23,015 nt of DNA from CAYHSY01 sp964359435 (GTDB taxonomy: Bacteria > Patescibacteriota > Minisyncoccia > UBA6257 > JAUSGH01), in contig CAYHSY010000007.1 of NCBI GenBank assembly GCA_964359435.1, forward strand, positions 1 through 23,015, read 5' to 3'. A program made the translations under genes and the position numbers. The notes below the pieces were generated by a model. It was not told where the DNA came from. It saw nothing but the letters and a program-made list of their open reading frames with translations, and did no database searches. Positions 12,816 to 19,134 of the stretch are shown piece by piece; the first letter of the stretch is position 1; each line of letters opens with the position of its first letter.

Positions 12816-14690
12816 TTACTCGGTTTTCAAGAGGCCGAGTTCTTTCGCGAGCGATTCGGCTTCGGTGACGAGGCCGCTGATGTAATCCAGACCGCCTTGC
12901 CAGAAGCTAGGGTCGTCCAAGTTGATGCCGAGCGGCGTGAAGAGGTTATAGGGCGACTTGGATCCGCCGGCGGCGAGAATTTCTTTGTATTGGCCAACGA
13001 AGGCCGAGCCTTCTTCTTTGTACCTGCGGTACAGGGCAATGGCGAGGAGTTGGCCGAACGAATAGGAATAGACGTAGAACGGATATTGGAAGAAGTGGGT
13101 TATGTACATCCACCACAACTTGTGGTTGTCGGTGAAGTGGACGGAACGCCCATGCATCTCCCGCTGGAGGCGCTGCCAGATTTCGCCGATTTCATCGGTG
13201 GTGATGGAGCCCTGCGCGCGGAGCAGGCGATGGGTTTCCGCTTCGAAGCGGTGCATGGTGGCTTGGCGGAAAACGGTTGCGAGTGTGCCATCGATTCTTT
13301 GGAGCAGCATAGCGAGGCGATCTTTCGTGGACAGCGACGCGAGCAGGGTGTCGAAAGTCAGCGATTCCATGAAGATGCTCGCGATTTCGGCGATGGCGAC
13401 GGGCGGTTGGTAGTCGTTGATATTTTTGGCCGCTTCACCGGAGAGAACCGCGTGGACGGCATGGCCGAATTCGTGGGCGATGGTCGTAATATCGTCTACT
13501 TTGCCCAGGAAGTTTACTAGAACCCATGGGTGCACTCCGGGCGCTATGCTGGCACAGAAGCCGCCGCTGCGTTTCCCGGGGCGCGGTTCGGCGTCCAGCC
13601 AATTCCAGGCCTGCCGAACGATTTTGCCGAAGTCAGGGTCGAACTGTTCGAACACTTCTGTGACGATTCGTTGAGTGTCTTTGAAATAGATTGGTGCTTC
13701 GACTCTGAGTGCTAATGGAGCATATCGATCCCATTCGTAGAAATCGATGAAGCCCAGCAGTTGTTGTTTCATTTGGAAGTATCGGGCGACGATCCCGTAA
13801 TTGGCGATCACGGCTTTGACCATGGCGTCGACAGTTGCGTCCCGCAACTCATTGCTCATATTGCGGCGGTCTTCGGGTGCCTGGTAGCCGCGATGTTGGT
13901 CTTCCGTTGCGCAGTCGCGCAAGATGCCCTGGAAGATCAGGCCAAGGCGCTTCTTTTTTTCTTCCAGGCCTTTAGTGAGCCCGGCGGCCGCGTCTTGTCT
14001 CATGATGCGGTCCGGATGTCTTAGAAGGCCACGGATTTCGTTCTCGGTGACCATTCGGGGTTTAGGTAACTGGAGCTGAAAATCTGATCCGGAGAATTCG
14101 ATATCGAACAACGACTCGAGAACATTCTTGCCGGACAGATCTTTGTCCGCTGAGAGATTTTCTTCCCCTTCGCTTAGGCGATGGACGTGCGCGGCCCGGG
14201 TTTTTTGGAGGCAGTGAGTGAACTGTTTGAGGCCCGGGTTTTTGTCCATAAGGCCTTGGAAGGTTGTTGCCGGCATGGCGCCGATTTCCAAGGCGAGAAA
14301 GCGGATTTGATTCCCGATTGCCCGCACTCTGACTTCGACGCGTTTTTCGAGCGCCGACAGGACTTCGTTCCGGAGATCGATTTGGCACATGAGTCCGGCA
14401 TACGTACCGACACAACGGATAAGACGGGAGATTTCCTCGTAAAACCCCAAGGCCAAGATGAGTTGCACCGGTTCATGCAGGCGTCCTTTGTAGAGGGCTA
14501 GTTGGTCAGCCAGATCTTCGGCTGACTTCAAGTCGGTCTCAATGCGCGGGTCATCCGGACCGGAGTAAAGATCGGAGAGATTCCAACGAGGGAGTTCTTC
14601 CTTCGGCTGTGGTTCGGCGGGGGCGGGCGCAACGGGAGTGGCGGCGGTGGCTGTGGGGGACGCGGGTTGGGGGGCGGTTTGGTTTTCCAC
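12816..14690 (-). CDS. pepF: M3-family oligoendopeptidase F-like metallopeptidase
   Basis: Zinc peptidase that cleaves short peptides in the cytosol, 624 aa as called. The N-terminus is a low-complexity Ala/Pro/Thr-rich stretch (about residues 5-30). The PepF N-domain follows (LPRWNLSDLYSGPDDPRIE). The catalytic core has the zinc motif HEFGHAVH (H406, E407, H410) and the downstream glutamate in AEIASIFMESL. It ends with PFYVYSYSFGQLLAIALYRR, all typical of M3B. Start GTG 14690 is chosen because AAGGAG lies 6 nt upstream; the alternative TTG 14732 has no SD. A six-codon frame, MSPFP-stop (14718-14701), ends inside that SD. Base composition is more G+C-rich than in neighbouring core genes. Confidence 0.92.
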   Translation of the reverse strand: MENQTAPQPASPTATAATPVAPAPAEPQPKEELPRWNLSDLYSGPDDPRIETDLKSAEDLADQLALYKGRLHEPVQLILALGFYEEISRLIRCVGTYAGLMCQIDLRNEVLSALEKRVEVRVRAIGNQIRFLALEIGAMPATTFQGLMDKNPGLKQFTHCLQKTRAAHVHRLSEGEENLSADKDLSGKNVLESLFDIEFSGSDFQLQLPKPRMVTENEIRGLLRHPDRIMRQDAAAGLTKGLEEKKKRLGLIFQGILRDCATEDQHRGYQAPEDRRNMSNELRDATVDAMVKAVIANYGIVARYFQMKQQLLGFIDFYEWDRYAPLALRVEAPIYFKDTQRIVTEVFEQFDPDFGKIVRQAWNWLDAEPRPGKRSGGFCASIAPGVHPWVLVNFLGKVDDITTIAHEFGHAVHAVLSGEAAKNINDYQPPVAIAEIASIFMESLTFDTLLASLSTKDRLAMLLQRIDGTLATVFRQATMHRFEAETHRLLRAQGSITTDEIGEIWQRLQREMHGRSVHFTDNHKLWWMYITHFFQYPFYVYSYSFGQLLAIALYRRYKEEGSAFVGQYKEILAAGGSKSPYNLFTPLGINLDDPSFWQGGLDYISGLVTEAESLAKELGLLKTE

Positions 14691-14742
14691 GACTGGCTCC
14701 TTATGGAAACGGGGACATGGGTTGTCAAACAACAGTGGTTAA

Positions 14743-14806
14743 ATTTTCTTATATTTTAAGCGATTTGTCAATCAACTTTAAAAGCCTATAGGATCCTAAA
14801 GTTGAT
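14743..14806. promoter_or_regulatory. Divergent promoter region with nested dyad
   Basis: On the plus strand TTGTCA (14765-14770), 16 nt, TATAGG (14787-14792). On the minus strand TTGATT (14775-14770), 16 nt, TATAAG (14753-14748). Over this lies a perfect dyad: ATCAACTTTA (14771-14780) with TAAAGTTGAT (14797-14806), and the palindrome CCTATAGG (14785-14792) shares its centre at 14788.5. It looks like an operator able to block both pepF and the orphan gene. The promoter assignments are moderate. Confidence 0.5.
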
Positions 14807-14825
14807 CAGCGTTGGCATTGACAGG

Positions 14826-14853
14826 ATGGCTGAATTCAACCCTCTATTAGGAC
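14826..14853 (+). repeat. 28-bp dispersed repeat, copy 1
   Basis: Exact match to 22959-22986, beginning at the ATG of a leader ORF in both places and covering nine codons (MAEFNPLLG) plus one base. The flanks are unrelated. Confidence 0.9.
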
Positions 14854-14897
14854 GGGACATTCACAATTTGTTCGGTTTGAGGAGGTATTGCCGATGA
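14826..14897 (+). CDS. Leader ORF (23 aa) coupled to the next gene
   Basis: Frame from ATG 14826 begins MAEFNPLLG and ends LRRYCR with TGA at 14895-14897, overlapping the next start as ATGA. The GAGG used by the next gene lies inside this frame. The first 28 nt (14826-14853) are identical to 22959-22986, where they open another short frame with the same stop/start arrangement. This suggests a translated leader peptide controlling the downstream gene. Alternatively the 28 bp act as DNA or RNA. Confidence 0.5.
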   Translation: MAEFNPLLGRDIHNLFGLRRYCR

Positions 14898-15313
14898 AGC
14901 CCAAGAAGATACGTGTCCCCGGTTCTGGTCGTACAATGACGGTCTATGGTGGCGGAAAGCCGCCCAAAAGGCGGTTTAAGATCGGGCAGTACTTCAAGCT
15001 TACGGGTCTTGGGCCCGGATACATGGAAGGAGCCCTTCATGAGATTGTGGCGATTTATCGGCTAAAGGATCGGCCGAATGAGTGGATCCACATTCTCACG
15101 GAGCGGCGAGATTTGGTGGCGATGGCCCGAGGTACGGAACCGGGCATTGTCTACGACATTTTTCGGGACTCCATGGATTCCGCGAGCTTCTTCTTTGATC
15201 TTCTGGGGGGCTCCGTGCACCTCACGACTCAGCAGCTCCTCAAGCACGGAGAGTTGGTGAGTTCGGGCGGATTGTTAAAAATCCCGCCCGGCACCGCCAT
15301 TGTCAAGCTGTGA
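14894..15313 (+). CDS. Orphan hypothetical protein, 139 aa
   Basis: I do not recognise this protein. It begins MKPKKIRVPGSGRTMTVYGG with a basic, glycine-rich N-terminus (pKPPKRRF), then a mixed alpha/beta region (FKLTGLGPGYMEGALHEIVA, EWIHILTERRDLVAMARG), and ends HGELVSSGGLLKIPPGTAIV plus two residues. No membrane segment or signal peptide. ATG 14894 is chosen for GGAGG at 14881-14885, 8 nt upstream. It overlaps the stop of the leader ORF by ATGA, so translation is probably coupled. A terminator follows at once. Together with the dyad upstream this is the best-equipped regulatory unit in the window. Confidence 0.75.
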   Translation: MKPKKIRVPGSGRTMTVYGGGKPPKRRFKIGQYFKLTGLGPGYMEGALHEIVAIYRLKDRPNEWIHILTERRDLVAMARGTEPGIVYDIFRDSMDSASFFFDLLGGSVHLTTQQLLKHGELVSSGGLLKIPPGTAIVKL

Positions 15314-15316
15314 TCT

Positions 15317-15358
15317 GCCGGCTGTTATCTCTACCAAGAGGTGGCAGCCGGCTTTCAT
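15317..15358 (+). terminator. Rho-independent terminator of the orphan gene
   Basis: GCCGGCTG (15317-15324) pairs with CAGCCGGC (15345-15352), an inner CTCT/AGAG helix extends it, and TTTCATTTT follows. Confidence 0.85.
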
Positions 15359-15391
15359 TTTATGGGTAAAAATGATAATGTAAGGGTTGTT

Positions 15392-15463
15392 GCCACCTTA
15401 GCTCAGCGGTAGAGCAATGCTTTCGTAAAGCAGAGGTCCCGAGTTCAAATCTCGGAGGTGGCT
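15392..15463 (+). tRNA. tRNA-Thr (anticodon CGU)
   Basis: Acceptor GCCACCT (15392-15398) pairs with AGGTGGC (15456-15462), discriminator T15463. The D-arm is GCTCAGCGGTAGAGC. The anticodon loop TTCGTAA gives CGU, reading ACG; the top pair of the anticodon stem is an A-G mismatch. T-arm CCGAG-TTCAAAT-CTCGG. CCA is not encoded (CAA follows), unlike the tRNA-Gly here. GATAAT (15374-15379) may be the -10 box. Confidence 0.95.
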
Positions 15464-15507
15464 CAAAATTTGTAAAGCAAATTTTGCCCCCCGTTTCGAT
15501 TAACGGG
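15464..15507 (+). other. Two tandem hairpins between tRNA-Thr and prfB
   Basis: CAAAATTTG (15464-15472) pairs perfectly with CAAATTTTG (15478-15486). CCCGTT (15490-15495) pairs with AACGGG (15502-15507). The first may mark the tRNA 3' processing site. Neither has a T-tract, so read-through into prfB is likely. Confidence 0.55.
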
Positions 15508-15521
15508 ACGCGGGCTACAAT

Positions 15522-16259
15522 ATGGAAATCCCACCCTTAAAACCCCTCACGGGGAAATATGACAAACTAAACGCCCATTTGGAGGTGTTTGCCGGCGTGG
15601 GCGGCGATGATGCCAAGGACTGGGCTATTATGCTTTTTAAAATGTATGGCAAGTATGCGGCGCGCCGCGGCTGGAAGACGATTCAGACCGGTGATCGCGC
15701 GTTGGAAATCCGGGGTGAGTTTGTTTATGGCACGCTGAAGTATGAACAGGGCGTGCACCGGTTGGTGCGTATTTCGCCGTTTTCTTCCAAACAGTTGCGG
15801 CACACGTCGTTCGCGTTGGTGGAAGTGGTGCCGGATTTGCCGGAGGTGGAGCATAAAAATTTTGTGGTTCCGGCGGAAGACTTGAGGATGGAAACCGCCC
15901 GTTCCAGCGGGCCCGGCGGGCAGAATGTCAATAAACGTGAAACGGCGGTGCGCATCGTGCACATCCCGACCGGCATTGCGGCAGAGTCGCAAGCCGAGCG
16001 CAACCAGCAGATGAACCGCGAAAAGGCGTTGGTAATTTTGAAAGCCAAGCTCATAAAGCTTTTGGAGGAGCGGCACGAAAAAGAATTGGGCTCTCTTCGC
16101 ACGCAAGTCAAGCCAGAATGGGGTCAGCAGATCCGGAGTTATGTCCTGCATCCTTACCATATGGTTAAAGACCATCGCACTAAAGTGGAAAGCCATATGC
16201 CGGAGAAAGTTTTGGATGGGGATATAGACAAATTTATAGAAGCGGAATTGGAAATCTAA
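15522..16259 (+). CDS. prfB: RF2-type peptide chain release factor lacking domain 1
   Basis: Class I release factor of RF2 type, expected to read UAA and UGA. The stop-codon tripeptide SPF is at residues 85-87 and the catalytic GGQ at 132-134 in SSGPGGQNVNKRETAVRI. The C-terminus QQIRSYVLHPYHMVKDHRT is RF2-like. The first residues (LTGKYDKLNAHLEVFAGVGG) already align with the start of domain 2. At 245 aa about 120 residues of the usual domain 1 are absent, and tRNA-Thr sits directly upstream, leaving no room for them. There is no sign of the RF2 autoregulatory frameshift. TACAAT directly abuts ATG 15522, too close to serve that start. Followed by ftsE-ftsX, an order common in other bacteria. 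Confidence 0.85.
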   Translation: MEIPPLKPLTGKYDKLNAHLEVFAGVGGDDAKDWAIMLFKMYGKYAARRGWKTIQTGDRALEIRGEFVYGTLKYEQGVHRLVRISPFSSKQLRHTSFALVEVVPDLPEVEHKNFVVPAEDLRMETARSSGPGGQNVNKRETAVRIVHIPTGIAAESQAERNQQMNREKALVILKAKLIKLLEERHEKELGSLRTQVKPEWGQQIRSYVLHPYHMVKDHRTKVESHMPEKVLDGDIDKFIEAELEI

Positions 16260-16314
16260 GACACGCAGCACATAGCATGAGTTTGGCCTTCTTTTGCATT
16301 TTTCAATTTTGTGG

Positions 16315-16320
16315 TAAAGT
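16315..16320 (+). promoter_or_regulatory. Extended -10 of ftsE, leaderless geometry
   Basis: TGGTAAAGT gives an extended -10 with TAAAGT at 16315-16320, and ATG 16327 follows after 6 nt. This supports separate, leaderless transcription of ftsEX despite prfB upstream. Confidence 0.5.
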
Positions 16321-16326
16321 GTATAT

Positions 16327-17010
16327 ATGATTGCCTTCCACAACGTCAGCAAGATTTTTGCCGGTCAATCGCCGACCTTAGAAGATGTAACTTTTAAAAT
16401 TGAACCAAAGGAATTCGTCTCGCTGGTTGGTAAATCTGGCGTGGGTAAATCCACCATAATCAAACTTTTAATAGGAGAAGAAAAACCGACCAAGGGCCGG
16501 GTGGTGGTTGGTGAATACGAAGTCAGCCGTTTAAAAAATCATGAATTACCTCATTTTCGTCGTCAGATTGGCGTTATTTTCCAGGATTTTCGGCTTTTAC
16601 CGACTAAGACTGCCTATGAGAATGTGGCTTTTGCCGTCGAGGTTGGCGGGCATGCCCAGGACGAGATAGATGATTTGGTGCCTAAAGTTTTGGATATGGT
16701 CGGTTTGGCCGATAAAGCTGGTAATTTTCCGCATGAGCTTTCCGGCGGAGAAAAACAACGCGTTGCGATTGCCCGGGCCATGGTTCATCGGCCAGCGGTC
16801 ATAGTCGCCGACGAGCCGACCGGCAACCTGGACCCAATTAACGAGGCGGATATCCTGCGTCTGCTCGTAAAAATTAACGAATTGGGTACGACCGTGATTC
16901 TTGCCACTCACAGTAAGGATGTGGTTAACGATTTGGGGAGGCGGGTTATAACTCTGGATGGCGGCAGGATAGTTCGCGACGAGAAGATAGGCAGGTATAT
17001 ATTAAGTTAG
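16327..17010 (+). CDS. ftsE: FtsE, ATPase of the FtsEX division complex
   Basis: ABC ATPase, 227 aa, which with FtsX transmits divisome signals to peptidoglycan hydrolases at the septum. Walker A GKSGVGKST (35-43), Q-loop IFQDFRLLP (Q86), signature LSGGEKQR (138-145), Walker B VIVADEP (158-164) followed by TGNLDP, and switch histidine H195 in LATHSKD. The early MIAFHNVSKIF and the PTKTAYENVAFA segment fit FtsE well. The start is set by the -10 box. ftsX follows after 27 AT-rich nt. Confidence 0.95.
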   Translation: MIAFHNVSKIFAGQSPTLEDVTFKIEPKEFVSLVGKSGVGKSTIIKLLIGEEKPTKGRVVVGEYEVSRLKNHELPHFRRQIGVIFQDFRLLPTKTAYENVAFAVEVGGHAQDEIDDLVPKVLDMVGLADKAGNFPHELSGGEKQRVAIARAMVHRPAVIVADEPTGNLDPINEADILRLLVKINELGTTVILATHSKDVVNDLGRRVITLDGGRIVRDEKIGRYILS

Positions 17011-17037
17011 CTTGAAATATAAAATAAAAATCTTAAT

Positions 17038-17946
17038 ATGATTACCACGCTTTTTCGCATAATTAAATACGGTTGCCAAAGTTTTTATCGCAATGGCTTG
17101 TTATCGGTTGCGACAATAGTAGTTTTGACGCTGACCTTGACTGTGTTTCAGGGTTTGGTGATTTTTCAGACTGTTTCCAGCGCGGCCCTGGCTTCCATAG
17201 AAGACAAGATAGACATCAGCGCTTATTTTAAAGCGACGGCGCCGGAGGATGAGATTTTGAAAATAGAACGTTCTTTGCGCGGATTGGCTGAAGTTAAGGA
17301 GATTGAGTATGTCTCGCGCGAAAAAGCCCTGCAGCTTTTTAAGGAGCGGCATAAAGATGACCCGACCATCAGTAAGGCGTTGGCAGAGTTGGGAGACAAT
17401 CCGCTTTCGGCGGCCTTGAATGTCAAAGCGCGCGATCCTAAAGAATATTCCGCCATCGCCGCCTATTTGGAGAACGAGCAATTCAAGACGGTAGTGGAAA
17501 AGGTAACTTTTGGTCAAAATCAACTGGCTATTAACCGCCTAATTAAAATCATAGATACGGCCGACGCTTTTGGTATTGGGATTACGCTGGCCCTGGCTTT
17601 AATCGCGGTTATTGTAACTTTTAACACGGTGCGGCTCGCGATTTATTCAAACCGTGAAGAAATCGGCGTAATGCGTTTGGTCGGGGCTTCCAATTCTTAT
17701 ATCCGCGGGCCATATATAGTGGAGGGGGTGCTTTACGGCGTCGTCGCCGCTATCGCGGTTTTCGCTTTAAGCTTTCCGATCATTTACGCTTCGGCGTCCT
17801 ACGTCATGATATTTATTCCCGGTTTAAACTTGTTGTCTTATTTTTACGCCAATGCTTTGACTCTTTTGGGCTACACGCTTCTGCTGGGCATGGGGTTGGG
17901 GATAGTTTCTTCCAGTATCGCCATCACTCGTTATTTGCGCATATAA
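17038..17946 (+). CDS. ftsX: FtsX, membrane partner of FtsE
   Basis: Integral membrane protein, 302 aa. The first helix is at about residues 18-42 (GLLSVATIVVLTLTLTVFQG). A large extracytoplasmic domain follows (about 45-170; ISAYFKATAPEDEILKIERS, EIEYVSREKALQLFKERH), which in the family contacts a hydrolase activator. Three further helices lie at about 178-200, 220-250 and 270-295, with the FtsX-domain motif SNREEIGVMRLVGASNSYIRGP between them. No SD is present; ATG 17038 fits the family start. No hydrolase gene is adjacent. After the stop, 17947-18044 contains only a weak hairpin (TCCTG/CAGGA). Confidence 0.93.
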   Translation: MITTLFRIIKYGCQSFYRNGLLSVATIVVLTLTLTVFQGLVIFQTVSSAALASIEDKIDISAYFKATAPEDEILKIERSLRGLAEVKEIEYVSREKALQLFKERHKDDPTISKALAELGDNPLSAALNVKARDPKEYSAIAAYLENEQFKTVVEKVTFGQNQLAINRLIKIIDTADAFGIGITLALALIAVIVTFNTVRLAIYSNREEIGVMRLVGASNSYIRGPYIVEGVLYGVVAAIAVFALSFPIIYASASYVMIFIPGLNLLSYFYANALTLLGYTLLLGMGLGIVSSSIAITRYLRI

Positions 17947-18044
17947 TTTTTTTATATCCTGTTATCTCCGAGAGAGCAGGAATTTAGGATCGTGCTATTT
18001 GAATGCCAATTTGCGTCAGCATGATAATTTTAGATATCAGAATG

Positions 18045-18539
18045 TCAAATCAACGCCGCTATAAAAAATCCGAGCATGATGAGAACGGCAATAAGTTTGA
18101 TAAGCGTGCCAGCCAGAAATCCGAGCATGGCTCCCAAGGCCGAATGAACGGCCTGCCGTTCATGTTTGCCTGATAAAAGTTCTCCCAAAAACGCGCCTAA
18201 AAAAGGACCGGCCACGATGCCGATGGGGCCCAAAATTATTAACCCTATAACCAAGCCAAGGGCGGCTCCGGCTATGCCGGCAGCGGAAGCGTTAAAGCGT
18301 TTGGCGCCAACCATGGGTGCCAAGAAATCTATGGCAACGGTCAGGAGCGCGAGTGCCAGAAGCCAGATAACGGTGCCTAAAGACATGGCCGTAAAATTCG
18401 TGGAGGCGGCGTAAATTAAAATGGCCAACCAGCCGAGCATGACGCCTGGCAAGATGGGCAGAAAGATGCCCAGGGTCGCGATTCCAAAAAGCAGGAAGAC
18501 GAAACCAATTAAAGTAAAATTTGTTATTATATTCAGCAT
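18045..18539 (-). CDS. DUF456-family membrane protein
   Basis: 164-aa integral membrane protein of unknown function. The family pattern of glycine-rich hairpin helices is clear: FLPILPGVMLGWLAILIYA, VAIDFLAPMVGAKRFNASAA, and GPIGIVAGPFLGAFLGELLS. It closes with GAMLGFLAGTLIKLIAVLIM. About five hydrophobic segments are seen. A TATAAT occurs inside codons 3-5 (minus strand 18531-18526) with no start codon right after it, so the start at ATG 18539 is not certain. It diverges from the two-gene operon at 18588, only 48 nt away. Confidence 0.85.
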   Translation of the reverse strand: MLNIITNFTLIGFVFLLFGIATLGIFLPILPGVMLGWLAILIYAASTNFTAMSLGTVIWLLALALLTVAIDFLAPMVGAKRFNASAAGIAGAALGLVIGLIILGPIGIVAGPFLGAFLGELLSGKHERQAVHSALGAMLGFLAGTLIKLIAVLIMLGFFIAALI

Positions 18540-18587
18540 GGTTTAGTGCCGTATTTGATTAAAGCATAGCATGTTGGAGGACCAGTT

Positions 18588-18797
18588 ATGTTGATCCACG
18601 GGCTTCCGGAGGAGTATCAGGATCGGTTCAAGCTACTGGCTGAGCGTTGGGGCGTGACTTCTGATCGGTTGGTATGTCTTTTCATGGACCTCGGCTTAGC
18701 GGTGCTGGAGGCCGCGGCTCAGAGGAACGACCTTTTGCCTGATGCTTCGAGTACTCGTCCTGACATCGGTTTTGTCGGCCGTGATCCTAATGATTGA
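18588..18797 (+). CDS. Small protein with a ribbon-helix-helix-like N-terminus
   Basis: 69 aa. The segment GLPEEYQDRFKLLAERWGVT followed by SDRLVCLFMDLGLAVLEAA matches the look of MetJ/Arc (RHH) DNA-binding domains: a beta strand after the start, then two helices with the second starting at SDRL. The tail (about residues 46-69) is hydrophilic and probably disordered. GGAGG (18576-18580) lies 7 nt before the ATG. A short frame MLEDQLC-stop (18571-18594) contains the SD and overlaps the start. The next gene begins 12 nt later, so this is a two-gene operon. The RHH assignment is by eye only; a regulator or antitoxin role is inference. Confidence 0.6.
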   Translation: MLIHGLPEEYQDRFKLLAERWGVTSDRLVCLFMDLGLAVLEAAAQRNDLLPDASSTRPDIGFVGRDPND

Positions 18798-18809
18798 TGG
18801 AGTCGGCGT

Positions 18810-19106
18810 ATGATGACTTTGGTCTGCATTTGGCCCGGTCAGAGAATGGCCATTGCTTATTGCCAAGAAACCGGGCAATGGCTTCAGTTCTCGTTTAGGG
18901 AAGGCGAGGGATCATTTTGGATAGAACCGGTTGATGAGGGCGCAGCGCAAAGATCGGTGGAACATCATCCCAATACTTTCTACGCGGCCAATTTGCAATT
19001 TGCTGATCATGACGCATTGATCGCGTTTCTCCATCGTGATGCTTTGTTCCTCGAAATCCATCGTAAGCTGTGGGGTATGCCGCCAAAGGAACAATATCTA
19101 ACCTAA
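18810..19106 (+). CDS. Hypothetical protein, second gene of the RHH-like operon
   Basis: 98 aa, not recognised. Starts MMTLVCIWPGQRMAIAYCQE, then TGQWLQFSFREGEGSFWIEP, suggesting a beta-rich first half. The second half is helical with several histidines (EHHPNTFYA, DHDALIAFLHRDALFLEIHR). ATG 18810 has GGAG at 18799-18802, 7 nt upstream; the ATG at 18813 is equally possible. No membrane segment. The terminator starts within the last codons. It pairs with an RHH-like gene, as in many toxin-antitoxin or regulator pairs, but no toxin fold is recognisable. Confidence 0.65.
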   Translation: MMTLVCIWPGQRMAIAYCQETGQWLQFSFREGEGSFWIEPVDEGAAQRSVEHHPNTFYAANLQFADHDALIAFLHRDALFLEIHRKLWGMPPKEQYLT

Positions 19107-19132
19107 CCTTTTCTTTGGGTCGGGTTTTTTAA
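19101..19132 (+). terminator. Rho-independent terminator of the two-gene operon
   Basis: AACCTAACC (19101-19109) pairs with GGGTCGGGTT (19118-19127) with one mismatch and a wobble, followed by a T-tract. The 5' arm contains the stop of the upstream gene. Confidence 0.75.
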
Positions 19133-19134
19133 TT

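Noticed and set aside
12897..13520. 207-codon plus-strand ORF and other long antisense frames in pepF
   Set aside because: Shadow frames created by the G+C-rich codon pattern of pepF; no SD, no recognisable protein, and the minus-strand HEFGH peptidase is unmistakable.
14888..14893. TTG 14888 as start of the orphan gene
   Set aside because: It is only 2 nt from GGAGG; ATG 14894 has correct spacing and overlaps the leader-ORF stop.
15464..15486. tRNA-Thr terminator
   Set aside because: The hairpin is perfect but followed by CCCCCC rather than a T-tract, so it is listed only as a hairpin.
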